Position numbers and translations under genes: made by a program | DNA from: Lepisosteus oculatus | Taxonomy: Eukaryota > Chordata > Actinopteri > Semionotiformes > Lepisosteidae | DNA: 64,000 nt | Direction: 5' to 3' | Assembly: GCF_040954835.1 (NCBI RefSeq) | Contig: NC_090699.1 | Location: 17,601,817 to 17,665,816, forward strand | Notes under the pieces: generated by a model | What the model was told of the DNA's origin: nothing | Database searches by the model: none | What the model saw: the letters and a program-made list of their open reading frames with translations, nothing else | Part shown: piece by piece, positions 1-20,284 of the stretch | Layout of the letters: each line of letters begins with the position of its first letter | Numbering within the stretch: the stretch's first letter is position 1

Positions 1-3000
1 GGAAAACACTCTGCACAGAGCTCAGGTTAAAAACCAACGAAAACCTTTGCATTGAAATTTCAGCATTGTGCTGGGTGACTTCATGGACTGAAGTAAAACC
101 ATATCTTAGTGTCTGCGGAGCAGACTAAACAGAGGAAAAAGAACAGCTGTTTTCAACAAATGTTCCCAGTTTTAGTCAAACACTTGGCACAAAATGGTAA
201 ACTCAACAACTTTTTTTTTCTCTTTTCCTTTTGCTGTCAACAATAAAAAAAAAACAACATGGATCTTTGGCTTTTTCAGCACCGGAAGTAATGCAAGATA
301 AATAGTGAGTCTCTGAGTAACAAGTCATGGGTTCAAAACAGAATGGGGGCCAAATCTCTTAAGACTGTCTATTGGCAGATCAAAGACAAAGGTCTGACAA
401 AAAGAAATTAATCAATTAGTGACATCAGTGTTAATCACCCCAACAGTCTGCTAGCTTATTCCATTTTTCAGTTTCTGTGAATAATTTTACAGCCAGAAAC
501 TTTCCTGAAACCACCATTTCTTATTTTTCCAAGAATATGCTGTATTAGCCTGGTTTGGCCTATTTTTGGCCTATGTTAGTGGGGAAAGTACAGGGTGGAA
601 CAGAAACTGCTGCCTGATTTTCACCTGCTTAGAATGACTAATGAGCATTTTCCTATGTTCACACCTTGTCTATATCGCAGCATTCCAGGAATGATAGAGT
701 TGACACTGCCTGCTCCACCCACTTACACAAAACACTTGGCCTGACTCCACACAGAAACAGCCCAGATTTGAGGAAATTGCATGTGTATCTTTTTTGAGCC
801 AATTGGATGAATAACATTCAGGACTTAGTTCAAACTTGTTAGAGAAATAGGAACAATGCAGACATTTCAGTTCTCAAAAGTAGACCATGGGAGACTGTTT
901 CTGTGCTGTTACTCCAAGACTATGGATTAGTGCCTTGACCCAGTCAGTCAGTACTTTCAGATCCTCTTAAACTCACTGTAAACAATAGCTTTCAAATCGA
1001 ATTAATATCTTGCATTATGTTATTTGTGCATTTCTTGTTTGCTTCACTGCAAAGTGCCTTGACGTAGCATTATGAAAGTGCTTTACAAAAAAAAGATCCG
1101 AGTCATTTCAAACCATTTCTGTAGAAAGATTAGTTTTGTGTATCAAGCAGTATTTCCGGGGCTCCAGTCGAGTAGGGAACTGCATCAGTGTGCAAAATGC
1201 AAAGCAATAATTCATTTAATATTGAAAAGAAAAGGCATGCTGTGCAGCCCAAAGAAGGCTGCACATCTGAAACCGTGTGTTACTTTCGATTGAGATTTGT
1301 TTCCTGTTCTTGATCTTAGCAAGTTTCAGTCCTCTTGAAAAACAGTACAGTACAACACACCCAAGTGAAACATTAGGCCAACCGGCCTGTGTGATGCAGC
1401 ATTCAACCACCTGAAGAGTGTTAAACAACATGAGCTAATCATTTGCACAGAAAAACTGATACGTGTTGGATTAAATACCTTCCCTAGAAAGTGTTCCCTC
1501 GAAAAAACATTCAGGGACAAAGCTTGGTATCCTATAACCCTCACCACTGTGTGACCAGTGCTAAACCAAGATCAGACATGTTCCCTGATGCAGAGCTCTT
1601 CCTATGCCATAAGGAGGCTTTTTCTATATTATCCTCTACGTACCTCAGGCTTAATAACACTCCTGACAGTGCTATAAGATTTAAGAATCACTTCCCCCAC
1701 CTCTGTGTGTAATTACATGCAAGGGAACAGTTGACATACATGTACCGTCCTGGTTGAGAGCTGTCTCTCCCCCTCTCCCTGTCTTTGGCCCACACACAGG
1801 CTGAAAACGCTGTGTCCAGTCAAGCTGTCTGTTGTGACCAAGAAGTCCTTCATCTCCCAGTGGTGGTCTGGGAAATGTGCCATCAGTAGTCAGTCACAGA
1901 CTGTCATGTCTCTTCCTGGACCTGAGAAGTTTCTGCTGTTACTCAGCCTGTAACGAGAAAAGACAGCCAGGGATTGTTTTTTTTATATAGTGCAGTGCCA
2001 TTCATAGATTGAGCAATAGGAACATTTTATATTCCGTGCAATAAGAAATCCTGTTTTTCAAACAGCCAAACCCCTCAGAATAGATTATTTTCAACAGCTA
2101 TACAAAAGGAACAAAACATTATTGCGTCATCCAAGCTCAGTGAGGTCTGCTAGACGTCTTGGATTCTAACAATGACATTTCACCTCAGGCTCCAGCCAGG
2201 ACCTTATCAGAGCCCAGCCAGCGAGATGGACCTTAAGGCCTCCTGACGTTCAGAGTAGTGATATGGAGTGGTGATAACGAGGCAACCTGCAGTGTGTCAG
2301 ATAAGACGTGCAAGGAGATCACAGTCTTCCACTGAGCGCTCTGCCAGAGATGCCCATCAGTGACTTCAGAGTCAGTGATGAATACTAACTCACACATGTC
2401 AGAAGCAATTACACAGAAAGTATTCAGCGACTCACAGGATTACCAACATGTATTGCAAATACTCTTCTGAACTAAAAATGGAATGCATTGCAATCAAGGC
2501 ATTAATAAATTGCAACTTTGCATTTGTCTCCAAAGAGCACGAAGCTCATTACGTATCGGCAGATCTGCCAGGGTCCCCTCAATGTGCAACGCCATTTATT
2601 TTTTATCGGCACATTCAAATATGAGATAAATTCCCCATAGCTGCTCTTTCTGTTGCTGCTGTGGATGTTCCTGCTGGAAGTCCCAATCAAAGAAAACCGA
2701 CTTATTACGATCGCAATGTTTCTAAAGCGCAGAAAATAAGAGCGGGCTAAGAGATCACAAAACAGAGGTACGCCACGTCAAGCCATTGTAATAATGCACA
2801 ACCTGGGGAATAATGTAATCATTTGGTTCTGATTCTGTCAGATCCACGTAACTAGCGACCGGTAGACATGTCACGTTTTCAAGCTAGAGACGTAGACTGC
2901 TTGAGGCGTTTTTATTAGAAGCTAAACTGATTCTTTCATTTCCTGCGATTGTGCGCATGCCGTGTGGGTCGCCTGGCTAAACATCGGCACCGCCCGGCCA

Positions 3001-6000
3001 AATAAAAGTTTGAAACCAATATACAGTACAAACCACTGTTCATCGATTATACGTAATCGGCATTAAAGCGCTTTGTTTTCCTTGTGGTTTCTCCTTTATT
3101 TCATTAAATGGGGGTATTGCAAACCCAACTTGTAGCCCTTCGGATTGCTGTCACTCTCCCGGCGACAGCGGCAGGAGCAGGGAGGAACTTCTCAGAGCTC
3201 GTGTTGCTTAAAACATACCTCAGGTCAAAAATCTAGGCAAATGGATTTATAGAACATTTTTTTTATTATAAAACTTTCCCGTCTGCTCAGCCTTTCCAGG
3301 GTGTTACCTAGGGCCCCCAAAAAGATAGGGCCGGCCTGTATATCAGAGAGACCCACGTCTTCCAGCCACTGAATGAAGCAACTTGACTTTCAACTTCTTG
3401 TGAAAAAGTACTCCTGCTGAGGTGAAAAAATAACCGTGATCTCGTCTTCTCAGTAAACATGCTTATCTCCACCCTTTCTTTCCGTTTACAATACTGTGAC
3501 ATTTTTCTGCCCCCTCCTAGATAGCCCCCAGCTCCCACTCTCCCTCCAGGGAGGTGTGGGAGTTTTGTTTTTAAAGAAACCACCCTCAGCGTTTTCACCG
3601 AGTTGTAAGGGTCTCAGACACTGCAGTGCGGATCTTTCCTGCAGACCCACAGGGCGGGAATCTCTCTCTTACATGAGACAGGCCCCGGACGTCAATACTG
3701 ACACCCAGCAGGCTCAGACAAAGGAAACGACAGTGAAGGAGGGAAGAGATCAGAGGACCCCCCTTGAATCGACTGTGATCAATTGTTTGAATCAGTAGCT
3801 TGCTAATTCTAGGCTAATTCTTCCCTAGACGAAAAACATCAATTAACAGACAAAATCAGTCAGACAGATTTCCTTCTGGTGCATTACAGAATTGGGGTTG
3901 TCCCTCCAGCAGGGAAATATCAATCTTTAATACATTCAGCAAAACAAAAGCTGAATTGCTTTATTTACTGTAATAATCTGCAGTTTTTTATCCTGTGACC
4001 AGCTGACCTATGACAAAGGAAAGATGGGATAAACAGAAACACAGCAGCCCACTGACCATTCCTCTGAGAGTGTGGTTCTTGTTCTTACAAACAGGGAGGA
4101 AAAGCATATTGAGAACTGGGGAAATGGTTTTACTGGTAGTTAACCTTCTTTGAGTGGGAGCCATTTATTATTAATAATCTATACTCGGGTAACTCAGGAA
4201 AAGTGGCCTGGATTCCTCCGAAATATCCGGATATCTGTTTACACCGTACTCATTTCCCAGTGGTTGTCGGTGAGCGCTTGTTTGACAGGTCACCGCGTAC
4301 TGCACTGCGGGGGCACGGCGGGGGTCTCCTCTTCTCCCGGTTGCCCTTGGTCACAGCAGCTTCCTGCCAGCAGGATGTGCCCACGCCCAGTGCGGCGCTG
4401 GCAGGGCCAGGAAGCGGCACACTGACCCAGCGCAGGGGCGCTGACTGGGAAGGAAATGACAGGCCGGCACACAGGTGGGGCAGACCTGCGCGGTGCAGAC
4501 AATAAGAGAAACAGCCAGGCCGGCCCAGGTGTCTGCGATTCTGGAGGGGTTCGGCAGTCCACGACACAAAGGAAAGCCACGCCGTGATGGATCCACCACG
4601 GGCACCCATCCATCACGCAGAGGCCCCCCGCCCATGAAGAGAAAACGCCAGGCCTGAAGCTTGTGCACCCCGATGAACTCGTCTGCCTTCCCTCCTGCGC
4701 TTCACCGTTCACGGGTGCAGTCAAACACCCGCTTTCAGAAAGACGGGGTGTTTATTCACACTGGACCCCTCGAGCGAGCTGTTACTGGCAGCACTGGCCT
4801 CTCAACGGAGGTTTCTACCCATCTGTGGAAGGTCAAGATTCGTGTTGAAATCAGGGTAACATGCTATTTTAGTCTTCAGTCTAGGCTAGGCTTCAGTCTT
4901 AAGTAGTACAGGAATATTTTCCCCCCTACTTGTACGATCAGTATACGACAAGAACACGTGGTTGGCAGTGGAAACAACTTGAGACATTATCGAAGGCCTG
5001 TGCACAGACATCTATTTGAATTCACGGACAGAACAATGTGAAAAAACAGGACGGTCTCATGGGAACACACACAGACTATGGACAGTGTGACTGGGGGAGT
5101 AGAACACAGATCGCCGCTCTTAAAAGCTTACAACTTCTTCATTAAGGGCTGAACGCCCAGCCTTGGTAGCTTTAGAAACGTGGGTTCATATGGTTTTGCT
5201 GTTTCCTGCATTAAGAAAACAGCTCAGCAGGTTCGAGAGTTACAATTCTGGGCCTCAAAGTAAATGAATAAACACAGGTCATAAGAGCCATAACAGAGCA
5301 GGCCCCTCCCTGTACATCAACTTCAGCAAATGAATCACTGTTTGTTCTCAGAAACCCGTGTTCAGCTCTTTTTGTCCGTTTTATTTTCTGTAGAAAATGA
5401 GAAAAACTGAATAAAAACAACCAGAAAAATAAGACCACAAAGAAAAAGTCTGCAAAAAACGGCAAAATAAGTGATCTATTGCATCATTTTAAGATAGAAA
5501 TAGAGTTCGAGTCATCTGTATGGACCACCGAATTTAAATGGAGCTCCGCATGTGTGACTCTTACCCAGCTTTGTGGGTTAAGAGTCCCACAACCCGACAC
5601 TTCAGAAAAAACGCAGAGTGGACCTTTGATTGTGGGTTCGAGCCCAGTAGCCGACTGTGACTTGCCTTACCCAGGGTAGGTAGGAAGAAATATAGCACGA
5701 CAACATTAAAAAGTCAGCATAACACCTCAATACCTTGCAGATTTTTGATAATATCGTTGCATCCTGTAGGGCTCTGAAAGTCCGTTGTGACCACACCCTT
5801 GTCTCCGTTCTTCACTGAAAAGGGCTTACTGTGAAACTCTCTGGGATCAGATCTCTTACATGAAAGCTGGCAACACATACTGAACACCCCACCCTCTACC
5901 AAGGCTGGAAGACTGTGTGGAATCGTTTAATCCATAGTACTTTTGGCTTTTTAAGATACTGTATATTTCTGTTTATAGAACAATCTTGACAGTAAACCTC

Positions 6001-6734
6001 TATTGACTTTGGCAATGCAATTATTTATGGGTCATTATAATCAGCCATAGATCCTCAATCACCTCAATTTGGGGTATGCGGCAAAATGTGTCCGTTGTGC
6101 CCCCAGAGGCAGACTTCCTGCAGTAAATCTTTCACAGCAAGCGACGTTAGAAAATTATTTTACTGCCCTCTACTGGGGCCAGGACGTTACTGCGGCTCTC
6201 AAACAACCAGGAACATTCACGTATTAGCATATACGGTACAGGAATTTATGGAAACAAGATATCATTCATTAATCCAAAATACAGATTCGAGTTAAATGAT
6301 AACCTTAATTTGAACATTTCATAGACTGTTTTAGTGCATTAAAATACAGTATATCACTCCTTTCTCCATGGAATTATAGGCAATGCTGCTAACTCATCAT
6401 ATCCCAATTTTAAACTATCTACACTTTCACGCCTAGTTGCACTTCATATAGTGGTTTCCTAATGGCAGCTCATCGAGAACAGTGGGCAACTGCAGCGTCC
6501 TTCACTCTGGTCTTGAAGTAATTCTACCAAGTGTTTGGTATTCTGGCAGCTCTGGGAACAGGGTGTCGGGCCAGGAGGGGAGAGTATTGAGGGTGTCTTT
6601 AAGAGAAGAAAGCTGGGGTTTATTCTAACTCCAGGCTATAACTATCGTTATACTTTAGGACTAGACCGGGCTGGAATAATGCTGAAAACAGGCAGGGAAG
6701 GGAGGAAAAATAAATAAATCACCCGTTTCATTCT
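1..6734. other. intergenic region, no gene recognised
   Basis: I see no coding exon I can support here. Open frames are short (under about 145 codons), lack splice-consistent partners and show no recognisable domain. The 4.25-4.75 kb part is GC-richer and gives overlapping frames on both strands, as expected from composition alone. Around 5568-5650 there is a tRNA-like B box (GGTTCGAGCCC), possibly a decayed SINE head. In human, CPN1 lies on this side of ERLIN1, but I cannot see it in this stretch. Confidence 0.5.
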
Positions 6735-9483
6735 CAAGGTATCAAAATAGGCTTTATTTTTTGTAACCCTTGTCAAAAACATTTGAAAATTTTGCTTATA
6801 AATTTATTACAATACGGAGATCGCATGAATTATACAAAAGTTCACATTCGCCAAGCTGCGTCCTCAAGCGGTGACAAGCAGTTTCTTCCTGGCACAGACC
6901 CGTAGTGTTCGACCACATGCCAGCGAGTCTTGTCCGTGCTCAAGTGAGCCAAGCGCCGTGGATACCAACGCGTGTCACATTCAGGGAACTACACACCCAC
7001 CCCTCCGGCTCTTACTCTGTAGCCTGCCATAGTCTGGGTATTAATGCTACAAGACTCCGAAAATACAGCTCTCAAGCTCGCGGGTGTGCGAAGGACATTC
7101 TGACTCAAAAGATTGGGGCAGAAGGCTCAGTCGCCTGAAACTCTCCTGTGGATTCTGGTGTTGTGAGGCAGAGAAGCGAAGACCCCTGCCAGGGTAGTTA
7201 CTGTAGCACATCGGACCTGAAAGACCCCGATTCGAAACGGACACATTGGGAAACTCCCCTTTCCATGCGTTTGTACACGTCGAACCCATCAGCACGTGCT
7301 GGAACAATGGCTACCCGCCCACACGGCGGCACACCCCATTAAACGCCCGTTTCTGACAGTTTAAACTCCCTCCACAGTCACAGACCCGCCACCTGCAGCC
7401 CGTCGCGTAACGTAATGCTCCCAACAACGGCCTCAGCAAAACAAACATCTTGAAAGAGAGCTCGCCGCCACACGTGAAACCTTCGGGTTGGATTTACGGT
7501 TTTAATAGTGCGATGCGCTTCCTCATTTCACAGCGCAAAGGTCCAAACTGACAAGAGAAAAGATGCACTGACAGCACGAAGCCTGGCGATTTTGCATGGC
7601 TTATAATTAGTGAAAAGATCAGCCCACAGCCCTAACCCCTGCTCACTGTGCACCACCCTGGCATCCGCATTTCTGCGGATCAAACGTTTGAAGCAGCAGA
7701 ACTTCTGAAGGGCTTTCATCATGATGACACAGGCTTGTGCTTGATCTACCACCGACTGGTCTCCAGTTTTAAAAAAAAGACTTGAAAAACAGCTTCACTC
7801 AAGTGTAGCAAAAGATCACTGTACATCCTCCAGTGGGAAGAATGCAGCTGCAGGAAAAATGTTACAGTTCAGACTGTCTCCCCCTCCTTGACCCTTTGAA
7901 ATTCGGAAAATGTCACAAACTGCTGAAGAGCACAGCACACTCCACTCTAGAGCAGTCAAAACCAAAGGCTCTCAAAACCCACATTTTAATATAAAACCCT
8001 GGAAAGAACAGTAAGACACCATAATTATTCACTTTGTGGGACCCAATAACTTCTGACAGCTCATTGAAGAACTCATGGTATGATGCGTCTTCCTCTGCAT
8101 TTTACATTTCAACAAGTCCGAAAGACTTTAAAACATAATTCTCAGCTAAGAGAGCAGGCTAGTTATCACTTTATCAGACATTAAACACATCCAGAGGGTT
8201 TATTATTTCTGGTGCAGATGTGAACAACCAGCTTTTCTGTTCAATGAATTTTCACATTGTGGAAAACCAGAGTACAAAACAATGAGTACTTGAGTTTTGT
8301 GGACCTTCTGACAGGGTCTTCCTGGTTGAGAGCTCTGCCCAAACCTGGGAGGCTATTAAAGAGAGGTAAGAAACCAGTGATTTTCTATTTATTATACAGC
8401 AATACGCAAGAGAACCAACCTAACCTATAGTTACCCTCATTAAAAAATAAAATTCAAAAAGCACCAAATTTAAGACTGATCCTGGCATTTAGTGTTTGAC
8501 AATCCTAGCTTGAGTCCATATAGCCCCCAGGTGGAGCATGAGATCCAGACCGCTGCAGCACCAACAGCAATTCTGGACTTCAAAATTCCTTGATGTCAAC
8601 CAGTTCACATAAATAAAAAGGCAATAAATTAGTGCTTCTCATCAGCAAGATCTTAATGCAAATAATTCCAAATGGTTTAATAATGATTACTTAGACCTTA
8701 AAGCCGCAGATTTGGATACTATAGGTATTTTAGTTGACCAGATGACAAAACTCAACTGTGTATAGTGACATGTTCCAATTTCAGTAACTATCTAAAGCAT
8801 TCTTATGCAAACATTGTCACTATGCATTCATTTATCAATTGCAGCAACGACTTCCTGTTTAAATGTTTAGGGAACATCTTTTTAAATATTTCCGGCTTCC
8901 AAAAGCTCCCACTTTGATCATGTGTGAGCAAATTGGTAGTTCATTAAGTCCAGTTATGTGCAAGACACAGTAAGAAAACTCAAGTGTTTAGTTTACAGGA
9001 CATTTTCAAGATTTTGTAAACATGTTAGCAAAGTTCACAACCTCAAACTTTTAATTAAAAAAGTAGAAATCTTTGCCAAGATCTAAGCCAAAATAAAATG
9101 CATATTTAGTATCAGTATTCTGCATCAGTCATCCACTTGGTTTTTAAAAATGCATTCCTGATGTGCAGCATCATTTTTACTTTTTACCAGCTCCAGACAC
9201 CTTTAGGCATCATTGTTATTTTAAAGCAATATCTGAGGCAGGGTTGCAAGTATTATTGTATAGTCAAACTATGGTTTCACATAGAGTTGCAAGAAAAAAA
9301 AATTGTCCATTTACGAAAACGTTTAAGAATCCCGACATCACTTCAGCCTCAATCGAAAATAGAGCAGTCAACGGCAGGACTCCGAGACCTCAATTTAACT
9401 TTCACACAAATTTTTTTTAAAAAAAGCATGCCAATCATAATCTCCCCCACAAGATATAAAAAAGAAGTACTTGTGTTTGCCAA
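6735..9483 (-). other. ERLIN1: probable ERLIN1 3'UTR
   Basis: This stretch directly follows the ERLIN1 stop codon on the minus strand. A minus-strand AATAAA sits at 6753-6758, a plausible polyadenylation signal. The stretch is AT-rich toward the coding end and has no convincing frame of its own. A 3'UTR of about 2.7 kb is long but compatible with mammalian ERLIN1. The extent is inferred from the signal alone; earlier cleavage sites are possible. Confidence 0.4.
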
Positions 9484-16492
<7,009 letters not shown>

Positions 16493-16564
16493 CCCCGCTC
16501 CCGCCACGATCTGGGCAGGGACACAGAGCAGACGCGTTGCACTGCAAAGCCTTTCACAAATCTC

Positions 16565-16588
16565 CCTCTCTCTCTCTCTCTCTCTCGA
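16565..16588. repeat. TC dinucleotide microsatellite
   Basis: About 12 TC units. On the ERLIN1 strand this is a GA run about 55-80 nt upstream of the acceptor of the first coding exon. Confidence 0.9.
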
Positions 16589-19382
16589 CTGTGCCTTGTG
16601 ACAAACGTAGAAGGCAGTGTTGCCCGTGTGAAATACTGAAGACGTCGTGTGGGGAAATGTGAACAAGAGAGCATGAGCTGGCAAGCACCAACTTCAATGT
16701 GCATTTTTTCAAAATGAAATAGGGGAGGTTAACATATTGAGTTAAGTTAGGGGTAAACCTGGCTGTTTCCAGGTTTAATAATGTTGTGACATAAAGGGGT
16801 TCCCAAAGACACCAAAGTGAATTCCATCATATCCTTAACTGAAACTAACAACCTACTCCCCCTAATCTCTACAGCTTGAGTAAGAAATTAATTCCTGCTT
16901 GTCTTCACATCTTAAACAACACATTTAAGACAGGAGATTACAGTAAAGCAGAACTCTGTGGATGGAATAATACATGTCCTGAAGCCATTTTAATGTGCTC
17001 AATTTGAAGACGTAAAACTGATTGCACTTTAAATACTGGGAAGGTTGAGGACCAACACATACCCTAAAGAGCTGACAGTGTGATCAAGAGTGATAAAAAC
17101 ACTCTTGCCAAGTATTTACGTATAAAGACCGCATAAACCAGGCTTAAGCTAGACTGTTTAAGCATGCTTAATTAAAACACTGATAAAATGAGAGAGGAAT
17201 TCAGTAATACTACACTTGGGCCAGGTCTCTATAAGTCCTTAAGAGTGATTTTCTTTTTACACAGCTCATAGAAGGTACCACCTACCTTAACCAAGATGTT
17301 CAAGAGTCATAGCGGCAGCCTTGGGTACAATAACTGCTCAGAAGTAGAACATGTATATACAGTACTGTGACACATTTCATTTCAGAACAAGGGAAAAACA
17401 GGTTTCACACTGAGGTGCAGGAAGGTAACAAGTTCTCTGGGAATGACGCATACTGAAAGAGGTTTACAGGAATGCTCCAGACCACTACAGGCCCGAAGAG
17501 GTTTAAACCAGTGCTGAACAGATCATGTTCCATGGCGGGCAGGTCGGTTCCAGTGTGAGACAGCTGATCCCTTCCACCCAGCCCACAGCTGTGACACATT
17601 CCACAGCAAGAAGCAGGTGTCCCCAGAGCAGGCTAGGCTGTACTGTGGGCTCAGCTGCAGTCACGCCCCCTGATAACTGACAAGCCCACGAAACCAAGAT
17701 CCACATGTACTGCAAATGATGTCTTATACCAACACCGAGAATGCACAACCTAGTGAGTTCACACAGTGCATCACAAACACCCACTGAATCTCCAGGTTGA
17801 GCAGTATGTTACTGCATCTATACAGGCATAAGAAACAAGACAGGTTTCAGATCTGTAAAGTGCATCAAAAGCATAGGGTGGCTGAACTTCAGCTTTTCAG
17901 ACTGACTCAAATACCACCTTTGGAACTCAACACTAAATGAAATGTGTGAAAATGAAATGAAATGTGAAAAGAGAATATTGCACAGGTACTCGGAACAAAT
18001 ATTCGAAATCCTCAAAGTCCCAGCGGAATTCTCCAGACTTATCAGTGAAAACCTATCCATGCCTTTAAAGTTGAATTCCTTTTTTTATTTAAATTCTATT
18101 AGAAATTTAAAGAATCAAAAGGCAAGGCATACAATGGAAATATGTAAAAAGTATAATTTTAAGTTTTTACAATTGTGAATTCTTCTGGCTTTGAAGTGTT
18201 TATTTCTGTATCTATTTCATTATGGTGTTTAAATAAGAACTTGTTTTTTTTTTAAAAAACGTATCAGTGAAAAGCGAACCACTGGATTCAAGTAGAAACT
18301 ATGGGGAAGTGCAATATAACTGAGAACAGAAGCGCTTTTTCACACAGAAGCCTGGTGTGGGAGTATGGCTTCTCTCAAGAAACAGACGAAACTCTCCATT
18401 CTGTCCGGGAAACATCTCACATTCTTTTAGCAAACACAAACTGGGCCTCTTCAGATTTGCCGTCCTTGAACTAAACCTTTGTTTTGGTTGCTCTTTCCAA
18501 GTATAACAACCTTGCTTAAGCCCATCCAGTGGATTACCCTGCCTTCCTCGTCTCCCGTGAGCAAACACCGTGCTCTTGCGCCTCAAATCCACAAGGAGCA
18601 CACATGAACTCAGTTTAGCCTAGATGTGTTCCTAATGTTCTTGTCTGCTCCTTTTTTTTTAAATATAAAGGCACTTTCAGATGTATATTTAAACTTTCAG
18701 TTTATAGTTTGAGGTAATGCTCAAAAGCAACTTCAGGCGCTCTAACGATTTACTGTCAGTGTAAAACGTGATCTTTAGTCGGAGGGAATGACGTTAAACT
18801 GGAAATCGTGTCCAACATGATTTTTTTTGCTTGCCGTATAGTACATGTTCGTTTTCGTGAAGGGCTACCTAAATCGATACCTCCTGCACAATTCCAGTTG
18901 TATGGAGACAAATATACACATTCAGAAACGGAGAAAAAACACGAGTTACAACATGACCGGATCTTTCCCACAAGCCACAGTGGCTTATCGCCCCAGGATC
19001 TTGCTACTGTCTGCAGTAACAAGACCGCCACTCCGGACTCGGGACTAGCGGCCACAAGCACGAACGCCGCCCCTCTGCCCGTGTCCGTTCCTCGATTAAA
19101 CCCGCAACACGTTATTTCAGCGAAGTTTTTCGATGCAATCGAGCTCTCCAACTCCCGAGCCCACGAACCAGTGCGGATTCAGCCAGTTGCACGGCGTGTA
19201 GCAAACAGGGAGGAAAAAAAAAAACTCCATGACGGATTACCATAATGAGTAATGGATTGCACACGTTAAATTAATTTAAAAAAAATCCCAATGCACTCTG
19301 CTCACCAAGCTTTCAAACAGTCTCTTCTGACAAGTCGGTTATGAGCGAAATCCTCCCTGTCCATCCCCCCCGCAGGACTCAC

Positions 19383-19440
19383 TGCAGCAATGGACTCGAC
19401 TCGCAGCTCCAGCGCCGCTTCTCTTCCGGGTGAAGAGTGC
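19383..19440 (-). promoter_or_regulatory. ERLIN1: probable ERLIN1 non-coding exon 1 and promoter
   Basis: The first coding exon starts 18 nt after an acceptor (CCCAG at 16511 onward), so an upstream non-coding exon is expected. On the minus strand a donor GTGAGT lies at 19382-19377, preceded by a GC-rich stretch with an ETS-type CCGGAAG (19423-19429), typical of TATA-less housekeeping promoters. A GC-rich, CpG-containing region continues to about 19.7 kb. The transcription start near 19430 is inferred. Confidence 0.5.
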
Positions 19441-20284
19441 ACCGCCCGTTAAAGGGGAGGGGAGAGGCCGGCCTGCCTGCCTGCCTTTGCAAGTATGCCG
19501 ACGGATTTTGCGCTTAACCAGGTCTTACCGATTTTCGGTGACTCAACAGCTGTCAAATGGTACGGGTGATTGATTGCTCGACGGTTGGCATTTCGTGACC
19601 TAATCGCACTCCGAACCGAACACCCGTTTTTGAAACGGGATGAGGGCAAAACATCTGCGGGTTAGCGCCCGGGAAAAATAAAAGTCCCCCCCCCAGGAGT
19701 GTTTCTGGAAGACAATGCCTTTAAATCGGAAGATATTAGTTCATCGAGAAAAGGTGAAGGTACAACGCCAAGAGCAGCGAGATAAGCGCAGAGCGGTATT
19801 TGTCTTGGCACGGATTTAAAAAAAAAAAGTTCACACAGGGACGTATTTCACCGAACTACATGTGCAGGAGGGGCTGGTTCTGAATGTGTAGGTTTCCGGA
19901 AAATGATTTACTAAAGGTAACAGAAAAGATGTCACAGCAAAACAGAAATGACTTCTGTGAAGATGCAAGAACGGGCAGGCAACCCATCTGCCTTGCGCGT
20001 TTGTGTTCGCCCGGAGGCAGGTTCCCCGGGAATGTGTGTGTGGAAGGGTATCGGCAAACCAGCCGGTGTCTGTGCCCAGGGACTGTAGAACTGGGGGTTG
20101 CATGTAAGCTGTGAGACAGCGGATCCAAATATGAATTTGGCGGAAGGCTTTTAGTAGGTATAAAACTTCACTTGACCGGAAGGGGAAAAAATGCAGTTCA
20201 ACATCACAGCATGCAGTAGTAAATCTTTTCATAAAAGTAAATAATAATTCTGAGCACTAAAACCCAAATCAACACATTACAGGT
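19441..20284. other. short intergenic gap between CHUK 3' end and ERLIN1 promoter
   Basis: No gene is visible. The part next to ERLIN1 is GC-rich and looks like promoter-flanking sequence. Only about 0.8 kb separates the two tandem genes if the inferred ends are right. Confidence 0.45.

Noticed and set aside
4203-4724. Cluster of 100-144 codon frames on both strands
   Set aside because: Same pattern of simultaneous open frames in GC-rich DNA, no homology recognised.
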